Assembly: GCA_916610825.1 (NCBI GenBank)
Contig: OU744448.1
Span: 25,656,174-25,720,173 of the forward strand
Length of the DNA stretch: 64,000 nt
Reading direction: 5' to 3'
Source of the DNA: Haliclystus octoradiatus
Lineage: Eukaryota; Cnidaria; Staurozoa; Stauromedusae; Haliclystidae
Part shown: positions 44,538 to 56,599 of the stretch, piece after piece
Layout: each line of letters opens with the position of its first letter
Numbering within the stretch: the stretch's first letter is position 1
Position numbers and translations under genes: made by a program
Notes under the pieces: model-generated
Seen by the model: only the letters and a program-made list of their open reading frames with translations
What the model was told of the DNA's origin: nothing
Databases searched by the model: none

Positions 44538-47302
44538 GTTTGGCTTTTGATTCTCAGGTCATCAAAAAGGTCAACCGCCTCGCAAAAAAATGCCTAGATA
44601 AACGTTCGCGACGATGTCCTAAAGTTTTTTAAATGTTTGGGCACATGAGTAAACGCCTTTGTAACAGCATGTAACTCTTTTTTTATAAAAGGTTTATTAT
44701 TTTAAAAATATCGTTTATTTATCCAATTGTCTTCAAAGAGACAGTTACTTTTTCTAATTGTGTGATGGTGCAGTATGGAGTTTATCTTTCGCCATTTTGA
44801 GCCATCGTGCATGAGAGTATTTTCAATGAAATAATGCGTTGCCAAGGATTCAGCTATTTTGTTAGAGTAATTCTCAGTTGAACTACTATTTCACAACTAA
44901 TATAATCGTTACATGTTAGCATAATATGTGCTGTCAATCTTAGCTGTCATCATCTATCATGTCATGGACATTGAATAATTGTTAAAATATTTTAGTTACT
45001 AAACAACTCGTATGACATTATTTGCTAGACCGTTGAACCATATGGTTGAACCGTTCCATATATTGTGTAAGTCAAAGATTGGTATATGGGGATGCATGAA
45101 AAGTGATAGCCCTAACATTCTGTAGCATATCATATTTTCTGCAAAATTTCATCGTCAATGGCTCACTCAATCTCAAAACCTGAATGCTGCAATCTTGAGT
45201 GTACTAGTTATGAACTTCGAACGCCTTTTAGAAAACGCCCAAATTACAAGGACATTTAAACACCCATAACCATTTCATGCAAAACACATTCTAACTATAT
45301 AATAGAAACAATTAATTTGATATGGAATCAATTATATAATCTATGCATGCCATGTATCTTATTTTATGCAAGGACAAGGTTAAGATTAAAGCAACCATCA
45401 CAATTCTATAGAAATTACTCTATTCTACTTTCATGATCGTATGTTGAATAGCTCCCTGTGCCATACCAATGGTTTCATATTTCTATAAGTATTCAGTGAA
45501 ATCCAAAGGAATGTTCTCAATTCATGGCAGGTCATTTGAAATTTGTAGACATTTGTAGACATATGTATTAATTTATTACAAATGTGCAAACTTGTGAAAA
45601 TTTCATCAGCGTTCAGTGTTTCTATTGTTAATTGCTAGTGTTTAAAGTATCAATAGTTGCGAGAATGCACAGCTTTCTTCTTTCCAACACCTGTATATAC
45701 ACTTTCATAATAACTAGTATAATTTTGCTTAACCTGTGTTTGATTGTATTTTATTACGATCAACTTAGCAAATTTTTTTTGACTTTGCTCAAATTTGAGG
45801 CTTAATGTAAAGAAAAACGTGCGTTCCAATGGTTTCAATATCAGTTACCTAAAAAGGAGATATTTATCTGTCAATCTACAGTATGTGTATTAGACAGCTT
45901 TATCAATTATGTATAGACTACACTATATAGTAGTCCGTCAGGACGATGTAACTATTTTCCTTTATTTGGAATTTGGGTGTGGTTTCAAATAATATGACTC
46001 TCCCTTTCAAAATATATATTTGTAACATATGACAGCCATAAACATTTACAGCACAATCATCAAATATGATACTCTGATAAGTAAATGATATTGGCTATGT
46101 ATTGACAGGCATACTATTTCTGTTGATGTAGATCTGACACCAATGGAATGTCATGACATTCAAAAGCGTAAATTTATCAACTAACAGAAAATGAAGACAA
46201 CAAAAGTTGGAATTTTGAATTTCATTCTATATGATTTTGTTATATGAAATCTATATTTCCACTCAAAATACCCACATTAATAATATAGTCTTCAATCGTG
46301 TCTAATTCATAAATTTAATGGACACAAATGGATGTAAATTATAATTTATCAAACTTGATCGTGCTCTGTGAAGAATAATCAATTATTAAATATTAGTTTA
46401 AAGCTTGAGTAGGACATCCACATTCTAACGCAACTAAGATCAAATTACTCTGGTAGTTTTTACAATAAAACTGTTGAGAATTGATTTAAAAAGCGTATTT
46501 GACAAGGAGACTACACAAGAAACGTGGCTGGTAAACCAAGGTATGATATTAATTTTTTACACTATTAATGTACTATCTGCTTTGGAAACTTAAAGGACCT
46601 TAAAGATAATATACTACACCAACCCTGTGTTCTTATAAATATTCGTTGTTGTGTATTTTTCTGTATCATCCCTTTTGAACTAGATTCTTCATTGAAATAT
46701 TATTCTTAGCTCTTCATATATTACTTTTTCATTTCGAGCTTGACTGCTATTACAAATTGTTTTTTCTACAAGTATATATTCGCAAGCTTCATACAAATAT
46801 ATTTGATAATGTAGTTAATAGTGAGATGCTATTAGGCACTACAATTAATAGATTTTTTCAATGTTTACTTCTGTTTGGAATAATAAAAGAGTTTTTCTTC
46901 GTATATAAGAAATATATCTGTCTGCATCGCAGTCAAGTTTAGCTGAAACAAATAAAAAGGCTAATAACTACATTGATCAACACTACACTACCATGCACAT
47001 GCAGTACTTTTACTGTACACCGGCACAACTCTGATCGGTAACGAGCATTTGCCATTGAGCAGAGCCATAAAAGAACTCCTCTAAAAATAGAAGAGAATGA
47101 TATAGGGCGTATTTGGTGTGGACGTAATGCCATTCTCATTACTAACTAATTGTGCAAACACCTATTTTTCTTCATCCCACATTGACACGTTTTCATTTAA
47201 TCTTCTATTCATCGTCTTATTCATGTTACATCAAATGTTCATCATTAAATGTTCAATATTAACTATATTGATGATTTTGTTGTATTTTAGACCACTGTCA
47301 AA
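44538..47302. other. Intergenic region without recognised genes
   Basis: AT-rich, no exon I can support. Features near the right end may belong to the next gene: GAGCCATAAAAGAACTCC (about 47060) is TATA-like, and an AG acceptor-like TGTATTTTAG immediately precedes the 5' leader ACCACTGTCAAA of the secreted-protein gene, so a 5'-UTR intron is possible. Short ORFs (45650-45838, 46757-46942, 46939-47139) have no features. Confidence 0.4.
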
Positions 47303-50300
47303 ATGTTAAAGACACTTCTCTTTGCTCTGCTTGTATTGCATCTCAGCAATCAGGCCACATTCGGTAAGTAAATACTGTAATCAATAATATCATAATTTCT
47401 AAATAGATGATGAAGGTTTTCTGCCCCGGGGTAGTAACTTCCATATATTGCGCTTCGACGGGGTCGTTCAAATGGAACTTTGGCAGAATGACCATAAAAA
47501 ATGTTCACATGATGAAAAAGATACCCCAAATATATTTTTATGAACGGCAGATTCAACCAAGAAAGATTAAAAAGAAAAGATCATATGCAAAATTTCATTT
47601 GCAAAATTTCTTTTGCACCATGAAAAACTTGCAAAGGCGTCAAAAGGATACCTCAAAAAAAAGTTATGAATAAGAATACCACGAAAATTTTTTTAGGGAT
47701 GTTGAGAAAGGTACCCCCTAATATTTGAACGTCCCCGTATACCCAAAGGATGGAAGTTTCCCCCGGGTTTTCAGCAAACATGAAGTCTGCCAATTTTGAT
47801 TTCAAATCTTTAGGCCTATTTGACACCACTCATTTTAAACACTGGGTTTGATTGACTGGGTAAAACGAAGGAAAAAGGTAGCAGGAATTCTTCTACGTAA
47901 AATTCAGCCTGCATTTATTTATTTATTACTGATTTATTGATTATCTATGCTTGAGTAATTGCCGAAATTATGCCATGATGTTGTATTCACCTTTATTGAT
48001 GTCCAAAAGTTTTGAATAATTTGACAAAACTCCACTCATCGATACAAATCAAAATATCGAAATTAAATAAGAAAGCTGCTTCGCTGGATACGCTTTTGAA
48101 ATTAAAATGCATAACTAGAGCAATGCACAGTAAAGAATAATCAGTAGTTTCGATATCATCAGAGCGATATAACTTGCGATATTTCAAATATTTTACAAGT
48201 AAAAAGAGCGCTCAAAAACGCATGCTCTGTCGCAACTAGGTCGCAACCGTCAGCCAACTTGCGGAATTTGACTCCCCATGGTGGATACGCGTGACGTCAC
48301 AGATTAGCAGTCTATGTAAGTCTATGGGTAAAACTCACTAAATTTTGTTCACAATCGTTATTGTGGTTGAGACCCGAATCGAGATCATAGAAAGGTCAAC
48401 AACATGGGCGTGAAGATTTATCAATTGTTATCATGCATGAAATACAAATGCATAGAGGATAATACTTTTACTTTCCTAACAATTATTTTTAGAACTTGAA
48501 CAGAGTTAGAATATTTTAATTCATATGTCCAACATAACATTGTAATCGTTGAGAAATTTGTATGATACCAGCATATACATGTATTAAGCAGGGATTCCAT
48601 GTTTTTATCGCATCTGTTGACTCGTTGACATTTTTACTATAGAATGAATATTAAAAAACCAAAGTAAACATATATTTCCCAATTGCAAACATCAGGCGGA
48701 ATTGTTTTGGGTCTGATTTAATAATGTTTGTAAAGAAGCGCATATAATGCAATTGTACTATATTCTGAGTTTTGTGAATCGATGTAACTATTTGACCACT
48801 CTGGATCAAACTATAGTTGAAAAATATAATAATCTTAACCTATAAAAGAGAGTTTCCAAAACCGTTTGTACGGCGATCAGTTTGTCATTTTTTAACCAAT
48901 TTTTTTATACTTTGTATCATCAAAACCGCTGATTTATAAGCTGGGTTTTCGCAGACGTTGTGTTTTATTTTTCCGCTTAACCTTTTTGTAGCGAAATAAA
49001 ACAAAACTTTTCAATATCTTTTTTTCGCGGCTCCCGTCCGCAAACTAGCAATAGGGGTTTTCCCCATACAATTTTTCGGCTGTGCATTATTGACGCTGAA
49101 AACGTCATCATCATTCTATTGTCCCTCTTTGGCTGTCAGCCAATCAAAAGACGATCTGCACGTGTGGGCAAACTTTTCGTCAACTTTTGTTTTGTTTCTG
49201 ATCAACTGTAAATGGAAATAGTCACCGTTTCGCCTTTGCCAAAGCTCTTACCCAAATTATTAGAAGGCGTAGTTGGAATTATGGAAGCTTTAGCAAAACC
49301 ACTGTTATTAATCACATAACCGTTCTTATATTTACGTCTTGCAACGCCGTTACGTTGGATTGTTTGCAATATTGGCAACAGATTTCATCAACTACAGACA
49401 TGTAACATGTCGTTGTCCCCATAATTTATGTTGCTGAGGTCGGTTTCTGTGCTCTTATATCTCCATTAACAAACACTTCATGAATGCTTTATCACTGCTA
49501 CATTTTGGACATGGTTTATTCTACTATAGATTATCATAGTGGTGTTATTAATCACATTGCCGTTCTTATTTACAACATGCCAAGTCGTTGCACATAATAT
49601 TTTGCTGTATCTTGCTATACGTACGATGCTTTGTCCAAATCTATTAATAAACAGAAACATAATTTTGCACAGTTATTTTGTCAATGTCATGCTCATTTAA
49701 TTAAGTCTGTTTATTGTTATGTTCAATACGTGTATTCAGGTGGAATAATTGATGACAAAACATTTGCGACCCTTTTGTTTTTACTTTCTTCCTTGATTGA
49801 GGTCACTCCCATCGTGACCTACATTATTGTGATCAAATGTATGTGTAATGGGGCATAAACTTGCAACCCAGCTGCACGTTTCTGCTGCCTGTCTGCCTAA
49901 AGTACCAGTTAATTAGTCCATTCAGTTCCTTTTGTTGGTTGAGTAACTACTATTAATAAAAATACAATAACAAATTGGAAATAATTTTCAGTCTCCGCAC
50001 AACACCCACCAGTTTTAACTCGGCCCAAATTATCCCAGCAACGCGGGTCACTTATTGCTAGTACTCTATATTTGTTTTAACTCTGTTTTCTTGAATGATT
50101 TCCATAGCTCAAAAAGTCGAACAAGATGAAGAGCCAGAAGCACAGTTAGAAAACAAAGAAGAAACCAAGATGGAAGATGAAAATGTAGAAGAAGATAAAG
50201 ATGATGACGATGAAGATGAAGAAAACGATGACGACGATGACAATCTATTGAACGAGTTACAAAACGAAGCTGATGAAGCAAACGAAGAGAACAGAAATGA

Positions 50301-50598
50301 TCCCTTCTGGCATCATAGACCACGTACTGTTTACAAACCAAGAAACGTTTACGTCCCAAGAAATGTATATGTGCCCAGAAATGTCTATGTCCCAAAACCA
50401 GTCCCTGTTCCATGCCCAAAACCTAAACCAACAGATCCTGCCCCAGTACCAGTACCTACCAAACCATCCCCACCAGCATCTCGTCGTCGTCGTGCAGCAC
50501 GTAAGCAACGTCGTCGACAACCCAAACAACGTCGCCGACAACAGCGTCGCCGAAAGGCACCAAAGAGACGTCGCACCGGAAAGTATGGTGGTAAATAG
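47303..50598 (+). CDS. Secreted polyampholyte: acidic block, VYVPRN repeats, arginine-rich tail (novel)
   Basis: Two exons: 47303-47363 and 50108-50598, joined in phase 1 (G|CT gives Ala21), 183 residues. Residues 1-19 (MLKTLLFALLVLHLSNQAT) are a signal peptide. Residues 25-85 are acidic, with DDDDEDEENDDDDD at 52-65. Residues 91-117 hold hexapeptide repeats (RTVYKP, then RNVYVP three times); 118-143 is a Pro/Val region (KPVPVPCPKPKP, PAPVPVPTKPSPP) with the only mature cysteine, C123. Residues 146-183 are very basic (SRRRRAARKQRRRQ through APKRRRTGKYGGK). There is no known enzymatic domain. The layout suggests an extracellular structural, adhesive or polyanion-binding protein; alternatively a precursor cut at the many dibasic sites. 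I do not recognise the family. The other secreted genes nearby share the signal-exon/phase-1-intron plan. The reading frame is long and compositionally structured, so I am confident that it is coding. Confidence 0.82.
47424..47767. mobile_element. CCCCGGGG-ended repeat in the intron of the secreted-protein gene
   Basis: Begins CCCCGGGGTAGTAACTTCCA and ends GGATGGAAGTTTCCCCCGGG (inverted). Inner words CCAAATATATTTTTATGAAC and CTTGCAAAGGCGTCAAAAGG match 15610-15920. A shorter relative, with only the ATACCCCAAATATTTTTTTATAGAC-like core and GAAGTTACTCCCGGGG end, is at 52430-52606. Confidence 0.65.
48255..49600. repeat. Repeat-rich intron segment, includes homologue of the 20701-22459 element
   Basis: 48865-49190 matches 20945-21150 in order: CCAAAACCGTT, TTTGTCATTTTTTAACCAAT, AAAACCGCTGATTT, CCTTTTTGTAGCGAAA, CGATCTGCACGTG. 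Inside this tract a direct duplication, TGTTATTAATCACAT..CCGTTCTTAT, occurs at about 49305 and 49533. No exon seen. Confidence 0.6.
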
Positions 50599-51900
50599 AA
50601 AACGTCTTATAAATAGATAAACATATAAATATCCATATGCAAACCCTTGAGAGAGTTATTCTTGTATGTATTTCCGTTTGACTGTTTATTTTATATTTTT
50701 CCAAGATTATACTTTACCTTTTTATCCTTTGTTATAATCTGTTTTGGTTTTATGTGTACGCTCGTTCTAGAAAACACTTTGATACTCGAAGCCGTTCACA
50801 AATCAACCTACTGCTAAGCATAAAGGTGTTTTATAATCGATCTTAATAATCAATATTTCATAATTAATGAAAGGTAAACACATCTTTTTACGTCAAACGT
50901 GCCACCATCATGTAAATTGTTCTACCATCACGTACAATACATGAATAATGATAAGGATAATGAATGTTACACACCGACACAATTGATTCATCCGTACTAT
51001 TTCTAATTTTTAAAAACTGAGAGAATCATTGGAATTTATTATATTATTTTAATCAAGGAAGGTGTCCCTACTTAAAGTATTCAATCAATTTAAGTATCAC
51101 ACTTTGGCGTCAGAGGGTTTTCATTTCACGCCGAAAAGAGGTACGATCTTTCATAATTCGGATTTCACTTTTTGACTCACGGTTACGTAAGTGACCTTGA
51201 GTCTATACTGTCATGGTGGAAACGTTTTCATTTCATTTCATTTTTGACTAAATCTATTGTTCTTTTGAAATAACGTTCAACACACTGCTTTGCGTGCTAA
51301 CAAAGGACGAACAAAAAACGATTGCGCAAGAAACACCATTTTATTGTTAAAAATACAATGGGCATGCTGTGTGATTATTCCAAATTTTTAGCCAAATTTT
51401 TTTGACAAAAATTTTTTTCCATTGCCCGCCATGATGGCCGACTCGCAGCTTAGCGAGATTACAATTGCATTTTTAAATGAAATGTTTTCTAATACTCCTG
51501 GATTAGTTTACATCGTGATTATCTCTTCATTGGTAGAACACATGATTGTTTTCTTCTTCTCGTCATTTGAAATGGTTAATGAAAGATTTTAATCGTTCTG
51601 TAACATCACTATTTGAGGTGAAACTTCGAAGATAATTATTGTTCTGTTTTGACCATGAGAACTTTTGAACCGACAATTCATCATTTAGTTGGGGGCTTAG
51701 ACAAGACAGTATTATATATTTATTGTTTGTATTGTTTTCTGAAGTTATTCATTACATCAAACTGCTAAGCCAGTCGTCATGGTTTTATTTGGTTTATTAA
51801 AATGTTTTAATTCTGCTGCGACATCAGCTTAAGAAGAGACAATTTCGCACGTCATTTACAACTCACACCTTTATTATAAGTAGTGAAAATCACTTCAGTT
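50599..51900. other. 3' flank and spacer after the secreted polyampholyte gene
   Basis: No coding exon supported. AT-rich, with no repeat I can define by eye. Confidence 0.35.
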
Positions 51901-51904
51901 GTTA

Positions 51905-52010
51905 TTATCTTGGTATGGTCTAGTGGTGAAACGTTTGCTTAAGTCGTGCGGGGTCTTGGGTTCAATCCCATCGGTGGTCTGCCTTCTCATTTTTTTTTTT
52001 TTTTTTTTTT
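51905..52010 (+). repeat. tRNA-derived SINE-like fragment with poly(T) tail
   Basis: TGGTCTAGTGG (51916-51926) fits a pol III A box and GGTTCAATCCC (51959-51969) a B box, 33 bp apart, as in tRNA genes. The T-arm has only a six-base loop and the acceptor ends do not pair, so it is not a functional tRNA. A run of about 20 T follows at 51990-52010. Confidence 0.65.
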
Positions 52011-52849
52011 GATTTATTATTTGGATATATTTTTCTTTATATTATTATATTATTTGGATATTGTTATAATTTATTTCATTTTATTTGATTGAAGTTGATT
52101 TTTTTATTTGATCTGATTTTTATATCATTCGATTGGATTGTTTTACTTTTTTTTTGAATTTGATTTGATTTTATTTTTCTTTGCATGATGATTTGATTGA
52201 TATGATATTCTATTGAATTTGATTTCAATTGGTTTATTTTGATTATTATATTATTCACCATGAGTCCGAGCGTAGCGGAGCTATTTTTTCGTATACTAAG
52301 CCCTCTTATCATTTCAATTGTTGGATTTGCCCTCCAAAACTGATTATTTATTTTATTTTATTTATTTATTAACCAAGCATTTTATTCATCCAAAACTGAT
52401 ACCTTGAATTTGTTATTAAGGCCAAATGGCATACCCCAAATATTTTTTTATAGACGAATATTTCAAAATTGATTACAGCTTCGTGGGTTTACATCAACCT
52501 TTTTAGCTCATCGAGAAACAATAGAGTATTTTGAAAATTCTGCAATAGATACCCTCGATAATTGGCACGTATCCGTATGACAACGATTTGAAGTTACTCC
52601 CGGGGTCTGTTCGTGCTCACTAAACACACACTTAAATATTATAAACTTATGGATTAACAAGACTTGCAAATCAAAGAAAAAACAAGCAACCATGTATATA
52701 TATATATAGCGTTTGATTACAAAGTTGAGCCACTTCAATGAACTATCATGAAGTTATTGATTTCTCTTTGTATCTCTACTGTATAGATATAATAAGTAAT
52801 GTACACTGTTATCCACGGTTTTTTTTTAGTTTCATCTGCGGTATCCGTT
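52011..52849. other. AT/TTGAT-rich low-complexity spacer and repeat fragment
   Basis: 52020-52260 is a TTTGATTTGATTG-rich low-complexity tract, which explains the minus ORF at 52076-52312. 52430-52606 is a fragment of the CCCCGGGG repeat family. (TA)n lies at about 52694-52708. Confidence 0.55.
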
Positions 52850-53325
52850 TCATTCGCGAATGGGCGACCGCTGTTGTGTTAGACCATTTTGACTTTGCAG
52901 TTGGCGTAAAAGGTCTTGGACGTAATTTTGATCATTTTCTGTGGCTTCATGTCGATGGAGCTTTTCAAGCTCTTCATAAAGCTCTTTCATCAGATCATCA
53001 TAATTATCGTCCATATCTAAATTTGCTTCATATTCATCATTTCCTGGAAATGCATTAAGGAAATATTTAAATGAGAACAAAGTAATACAGATCAATTCAC
53101 TATAAAAATTGTATTTCTCGACATAAAACACATGGTCACAAGAACCACCGGGAAACAGGAAGTTTGAATTCAAAATCACGAATAACGGAGAACAATATAG
53201 ATAAATATCGGCTCACGAAAATAACCCTCTATACAGTTACATAGTTTATTGATCTTACCGGATATGATTCTGCGGCAGCTGATGAACATCACCGTTAAAA
53301 GCACCAGATATGACCTTAGAAACAT
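52850..53325 (-). CDS. Small secreted acidic peptide, 86 residues (novel)
   Basis: Two minus-strand exons: 53259-53325 and 52850-53043, joined in phase 1 (G|GA gives Gly23) with a GTAAGATC donor and a TTTCCAG acceptor. Residues 1-22 (MFLRSYLVLLTVMFISCRRI...) form a signal peptide. The mature part is acidic at first (GNDEYEANLDMDDNYDD), then helical and Leu/Glu-rich (LMKELYEELEKLHRHE), then QNYVQDLLRQLQSQNGL and a short QQRSPIRE end. There are no cysteines after the signal. It resembles no family I know; a regulatory peptide precursor or small matrix protein is possible. It is convergent with the 47303-50598 gene and shares its signal exon, phase-1 intron and acidic mature N-terminus. Confidence 0.72.
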
Positions 53326-53329
53326 TGCT

Positions 53330-54890
53330 TGTTTTGATATCCCCTTTAAACATAAAGGACAATTGTTTATTAATTCAGATCTTCTCCGCATTACACACAA
53401 ATGTAGGCCTGGACGATCAAAGTGATCAGAAATTTCCAGCAAACATCTCACTATATATTTTATGAATGTTTGTATATACCCATTGAGTGTGCGATGAGAA
53501 AACGTTTTGAGAAAGATAGATATTGTCATGCAATCAGGCAGCCTATGTTATGCCAATGCTGGTGAGGGAACAGCATGGCTATCGGATATACTAGTAATAT
53601 TCTATTGTAGTTATAAGCTTAACCAATATTGTAACTTGGTGTAAAACCAGTCTTTTGTAAATAATCTGTGGCATTCGTTCTTATCACAGCTCGCGTAAAT
53701 ACATATCTATATTCGAATTATACAAGCAAACTATACCGTTGTTGTTAATTATTGTTAATCGTCACATTATCTGCCTAACAATTTTTAAATGTATCCAAAA
53801 AGTAACTCGATTTAGAATTTATAGTTGAACTTTAACTATCTGCAATCAAGCGATAAATCTACAGATAGATCTTGAAAATCAATGCCGATAGAAATATCAA
53901 TTTGTCAAGTTTTTTGGATTAAAGTCTTTTTACATAAACATGTAACCTGGTAGCTTATTTTCACCGAATTTCTCGTTTAGCTGATTAGTATATTTTTGGA
54001 GTATGTGTACGTTGAATAGAGCCCTTCCAAACGCCGACCAATAGATGCTTCTTCAAGGGAATGGGAGCTAAAACCAAGAGAGTTCCGAGTTCCCTCGCCC
54101 TTATAGAACCACACTTACACTAAGAAAACACTTCTGGTTAATTAGCTTCAACTATGCAGTGTTATGCCATATATGCTATCCACTAGAACGGTGTTACTGC
54201 TGCTATCGGTTGAGGTGACACGTATAATTCCATTTACAATATTATGGAAGATAGCTTACGGAGGATATAACTAATATCTGTGGATGAATGCTGGAAATTA
54301 TGTACTTGATTTACCTTGTGATGATCTGTAGTCAGGGCTTATAAATCTCAGTCGCTAAACCGTAAAGTAATGGGTTGAGCGTGGCAGTATAATATATTCG
54401 TATATGGTGCATGTTATGAGGTGTACGACTATATATAATACCAAAGTCGGATTTAATTCATAATCTTAACTTCATTGGAATTCTATTATTGTTAAAGTCA
54501 CGGTTAAATAGAACATGTTATGGTTGTTCTACAGAAGAATTGAGGCTTCAAAATGAAACGTTTGATGTTGGAAAGATGTTAGAATAATGCCCTTGCATCT
54601 ATATGTATATATGCATAGATGCATGAACCTTTTTGTAAACTGCTGGACTTTTATTTTCCACCTTCAATCAAAGCGATTCTTGTCTGCATATTTATAGATT
54701 AATGACTTTTATGACATCTATGATAACAATAAAGTCAAAAATAACTAACTGAAAATTTCATGTAATAATATTCCTGACTATTAGGAGCAAAATCTTCTCC
54801 TGTAACTGTGATAACAGTAGCAAAAACATGATCAGCTTTCAAAATGTACGCTCACAATGTATTTAATAATGATTGCATTGTGTCTAGGCA
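53330..54890. other. Upstream region of the small secreted-peptide gene, no other gene seen
   Basis: Promoter region of the minus-strand peptide gene presumably begins just right of 53325. The rest is unremarkable AT-rich sequence. Confidence 0.35.
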
Positions 54891-54893
54891 ATA

Positions 54894-55158
54894 ATATTAA
54901 TTAATATAGACAATGGTGTTTGTGATCCAATGTCCAGTACAGACTACCGTGGAGGAAACAGTTATCTTTACTGTCGATCAATGCATGCGTACAGGAAAAC
55001 ACTGTCGACAGGGAAAACATTTGAAGAGAGGCGCCGTAGCTGGTGGGCACGAGAGGCAGCTGACCCTCCTGCCCTTGTATTGTGGCAGAGGGGCGAAGAA
55101 GGACAGCAGGTGCCCTTTTGTATAAATATCATAAACTTTACAGATCAACCACGCTAAG
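54894..55158 (+). other. GC-richer open stretch, possible exon of unknown gene
   Basis: After a TTGTGTCTAG acceptor-like site the plus frame stays open for about 85 codons (NIDNGVCDPMSSTDYRGGNS, later FEERRRSWWAREAADPP and ALVLWQRGEEGQQV). Base composition is clearly more GC-rich than the surroundings, but two other frames (54913-55125 plus, 54978-55304 minus) are open too and I find no family signature. Could be a decayed exon or part of a transposon. Confidence 0.25.
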
Positions 55159-55710
55159 TAAAGATGAAAAAAGATGTATGAATTGACATTGTACAGTGTA
55201 CAGCAGCAACGGTCGCAGCTATACATGCTCTTACCTACTCGGTAGATGTCCATTTTGCCTGACGAAATGAGCATTTTACCCGAAAAAAGATGTGGAATTT
55301 GCATATTGGGAGCTTCAGTACTGTAGTACCTTCAAATTTGCTCGAAATATTTTCAAAATACTTTTTGGGAAGAGGAGGGGTGACAACGACATTGTACAAC
55401 GAAAACAGTTTTGCTGCAAAGTGCCCTTTATGTAGGATCTGCCCCTGTCGTCTGTAGCGAGGCTATCCTCGTTTTGGTTTGAAGCCAACGCCCTTTATTA
55501 ATATTTCTTGCTGTTTGCTGTATTTCAAGTTAGTTAGTTTTTGCTATCACTCAGAACAGTTGTTGTTACCATGTGACTTGTTGTCTTGGTTTATTTTACT
55601 GTTGTTTTTTTGTGTGGCACACACCACAAAGTTAACTTTAGCGGTTGTCTGTTCGACACTGTGGATGTTTATTTGGTTTAGTTGAAACCTGTTGAATTTA
55701 ATATTTAATC

Positions 55711-56592
55711 ATGGGTGAAGAAGAAACTACTCAGGAGAGGCTGTTATTCTTGCCAATTACGGCACCTAGATTAAATAGTGCTGATCGAGAAGATGTTGCT
55801 CTTTTCATGAGAAAATATCATCAGTATGAAAGTCTTGTTAGAGAAAGAACGGATAGCGGAGCGGAGAGAGTTATTCCGTTGATGATAAAAGCATGCATCG
55901 AGCCTCTGCTTTTGAAAGCTATAGTGAAATACGAGTTGAACATTGCACTTGAAGATTTAAGTGAAAATGCTATTAAAGATTTTTTGACAAGCAAATTGAA
56001 TGTAGCTGATAATGGCAGTTTACCCGATGTTGAAGCTATATTAAAAAGGGAGTTGAAAATGGACCTTAGTATCAGGGACAGTGACGCGCGTGTGCTGAAA
56101 TTATTTCGTGATGTCGATAATATCTTGGAGTTACACGGAATTGAATCTTTATTTGAAAAGGCATCGAATAAGAAACTTATGGTAGAATGTATTGTCTATG
56201 CTGTTCAACCAGCGCCATTGAGAAACACTCTGAAGTCAGAATTAACATTACGTCATTCAGAAGCGAAAAAGGACACTGGTAAGTTGTTTGCTTTATTGAA
56301 GGATTTAGCAGCAAAGTTTGACTTATTTAATTTTGACAAAACGCCATCCAACAAAAAGGGAAATGACTCACCCACTACAGTTAAGGGAGTGGTTGTGAAA
56401 ACGTCAACCAAAACCTGTTGGCATTGTAAAGGAAATCACTTAAGGTCTGATTGTCCGAAAATTAAGCAAAAGAACAATACTCAATCTGACACTAACACTG
56501 CTAAAAAGGGACCTCGAGATGGTTGTTTAAAATGTAAGGGAGATCATTGGTTGAACAAATGCCCTGATGCCTCTGAAGTTGAAAAAAAGTAA
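55711..56592 (+). mobile_element. Retrotransposon gag ORF with two zinc knuckles
   Basis: A 293-codon ORF. The first ~220 residues are an alpha-helical capsid-like region with many charged residues and no cysteines. The C-terminal part has two zinc knuckles, CWHCKGNHLRSDC and CLKCKGDHWLNKC, both with spacing C-x2-C-x3-H-x4-C, one residue shorter than the usual retroviral C-x2-C-x4-H-x4-C. It is followed within 8 bp by the pol ORF in another frame. LTRs and a primer-binding site were not identified. The ORF itself is intact, suggesting a fairly young insertion. Confidence 0.85.
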
Positions 56593-56599
56593 CTTTTAA

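Noticed and set aside
50066-50541. Three minus-strand ORFs and a second plus-strand ORF over the polyampholyte exon
   Set aside because: Shadows of a compositionally biased coding exon; the chosen plus frame joins in phase to a signal-peptide exon and has ordered repeats.
51905-51985. tRNA gene
   Set aside because: A and B boxes are present, but the T-arm loop is six bases, the acceptor arms do not pair, and a poly(T) follows; better read as SINE-like.
54913-55125. Kringle-like domain (Cys...TDYRG)
   Set aside because: The Cys-to-YRG spacing is right, but the following cysteine spacing and the CxxW motif are wrong in every frame.
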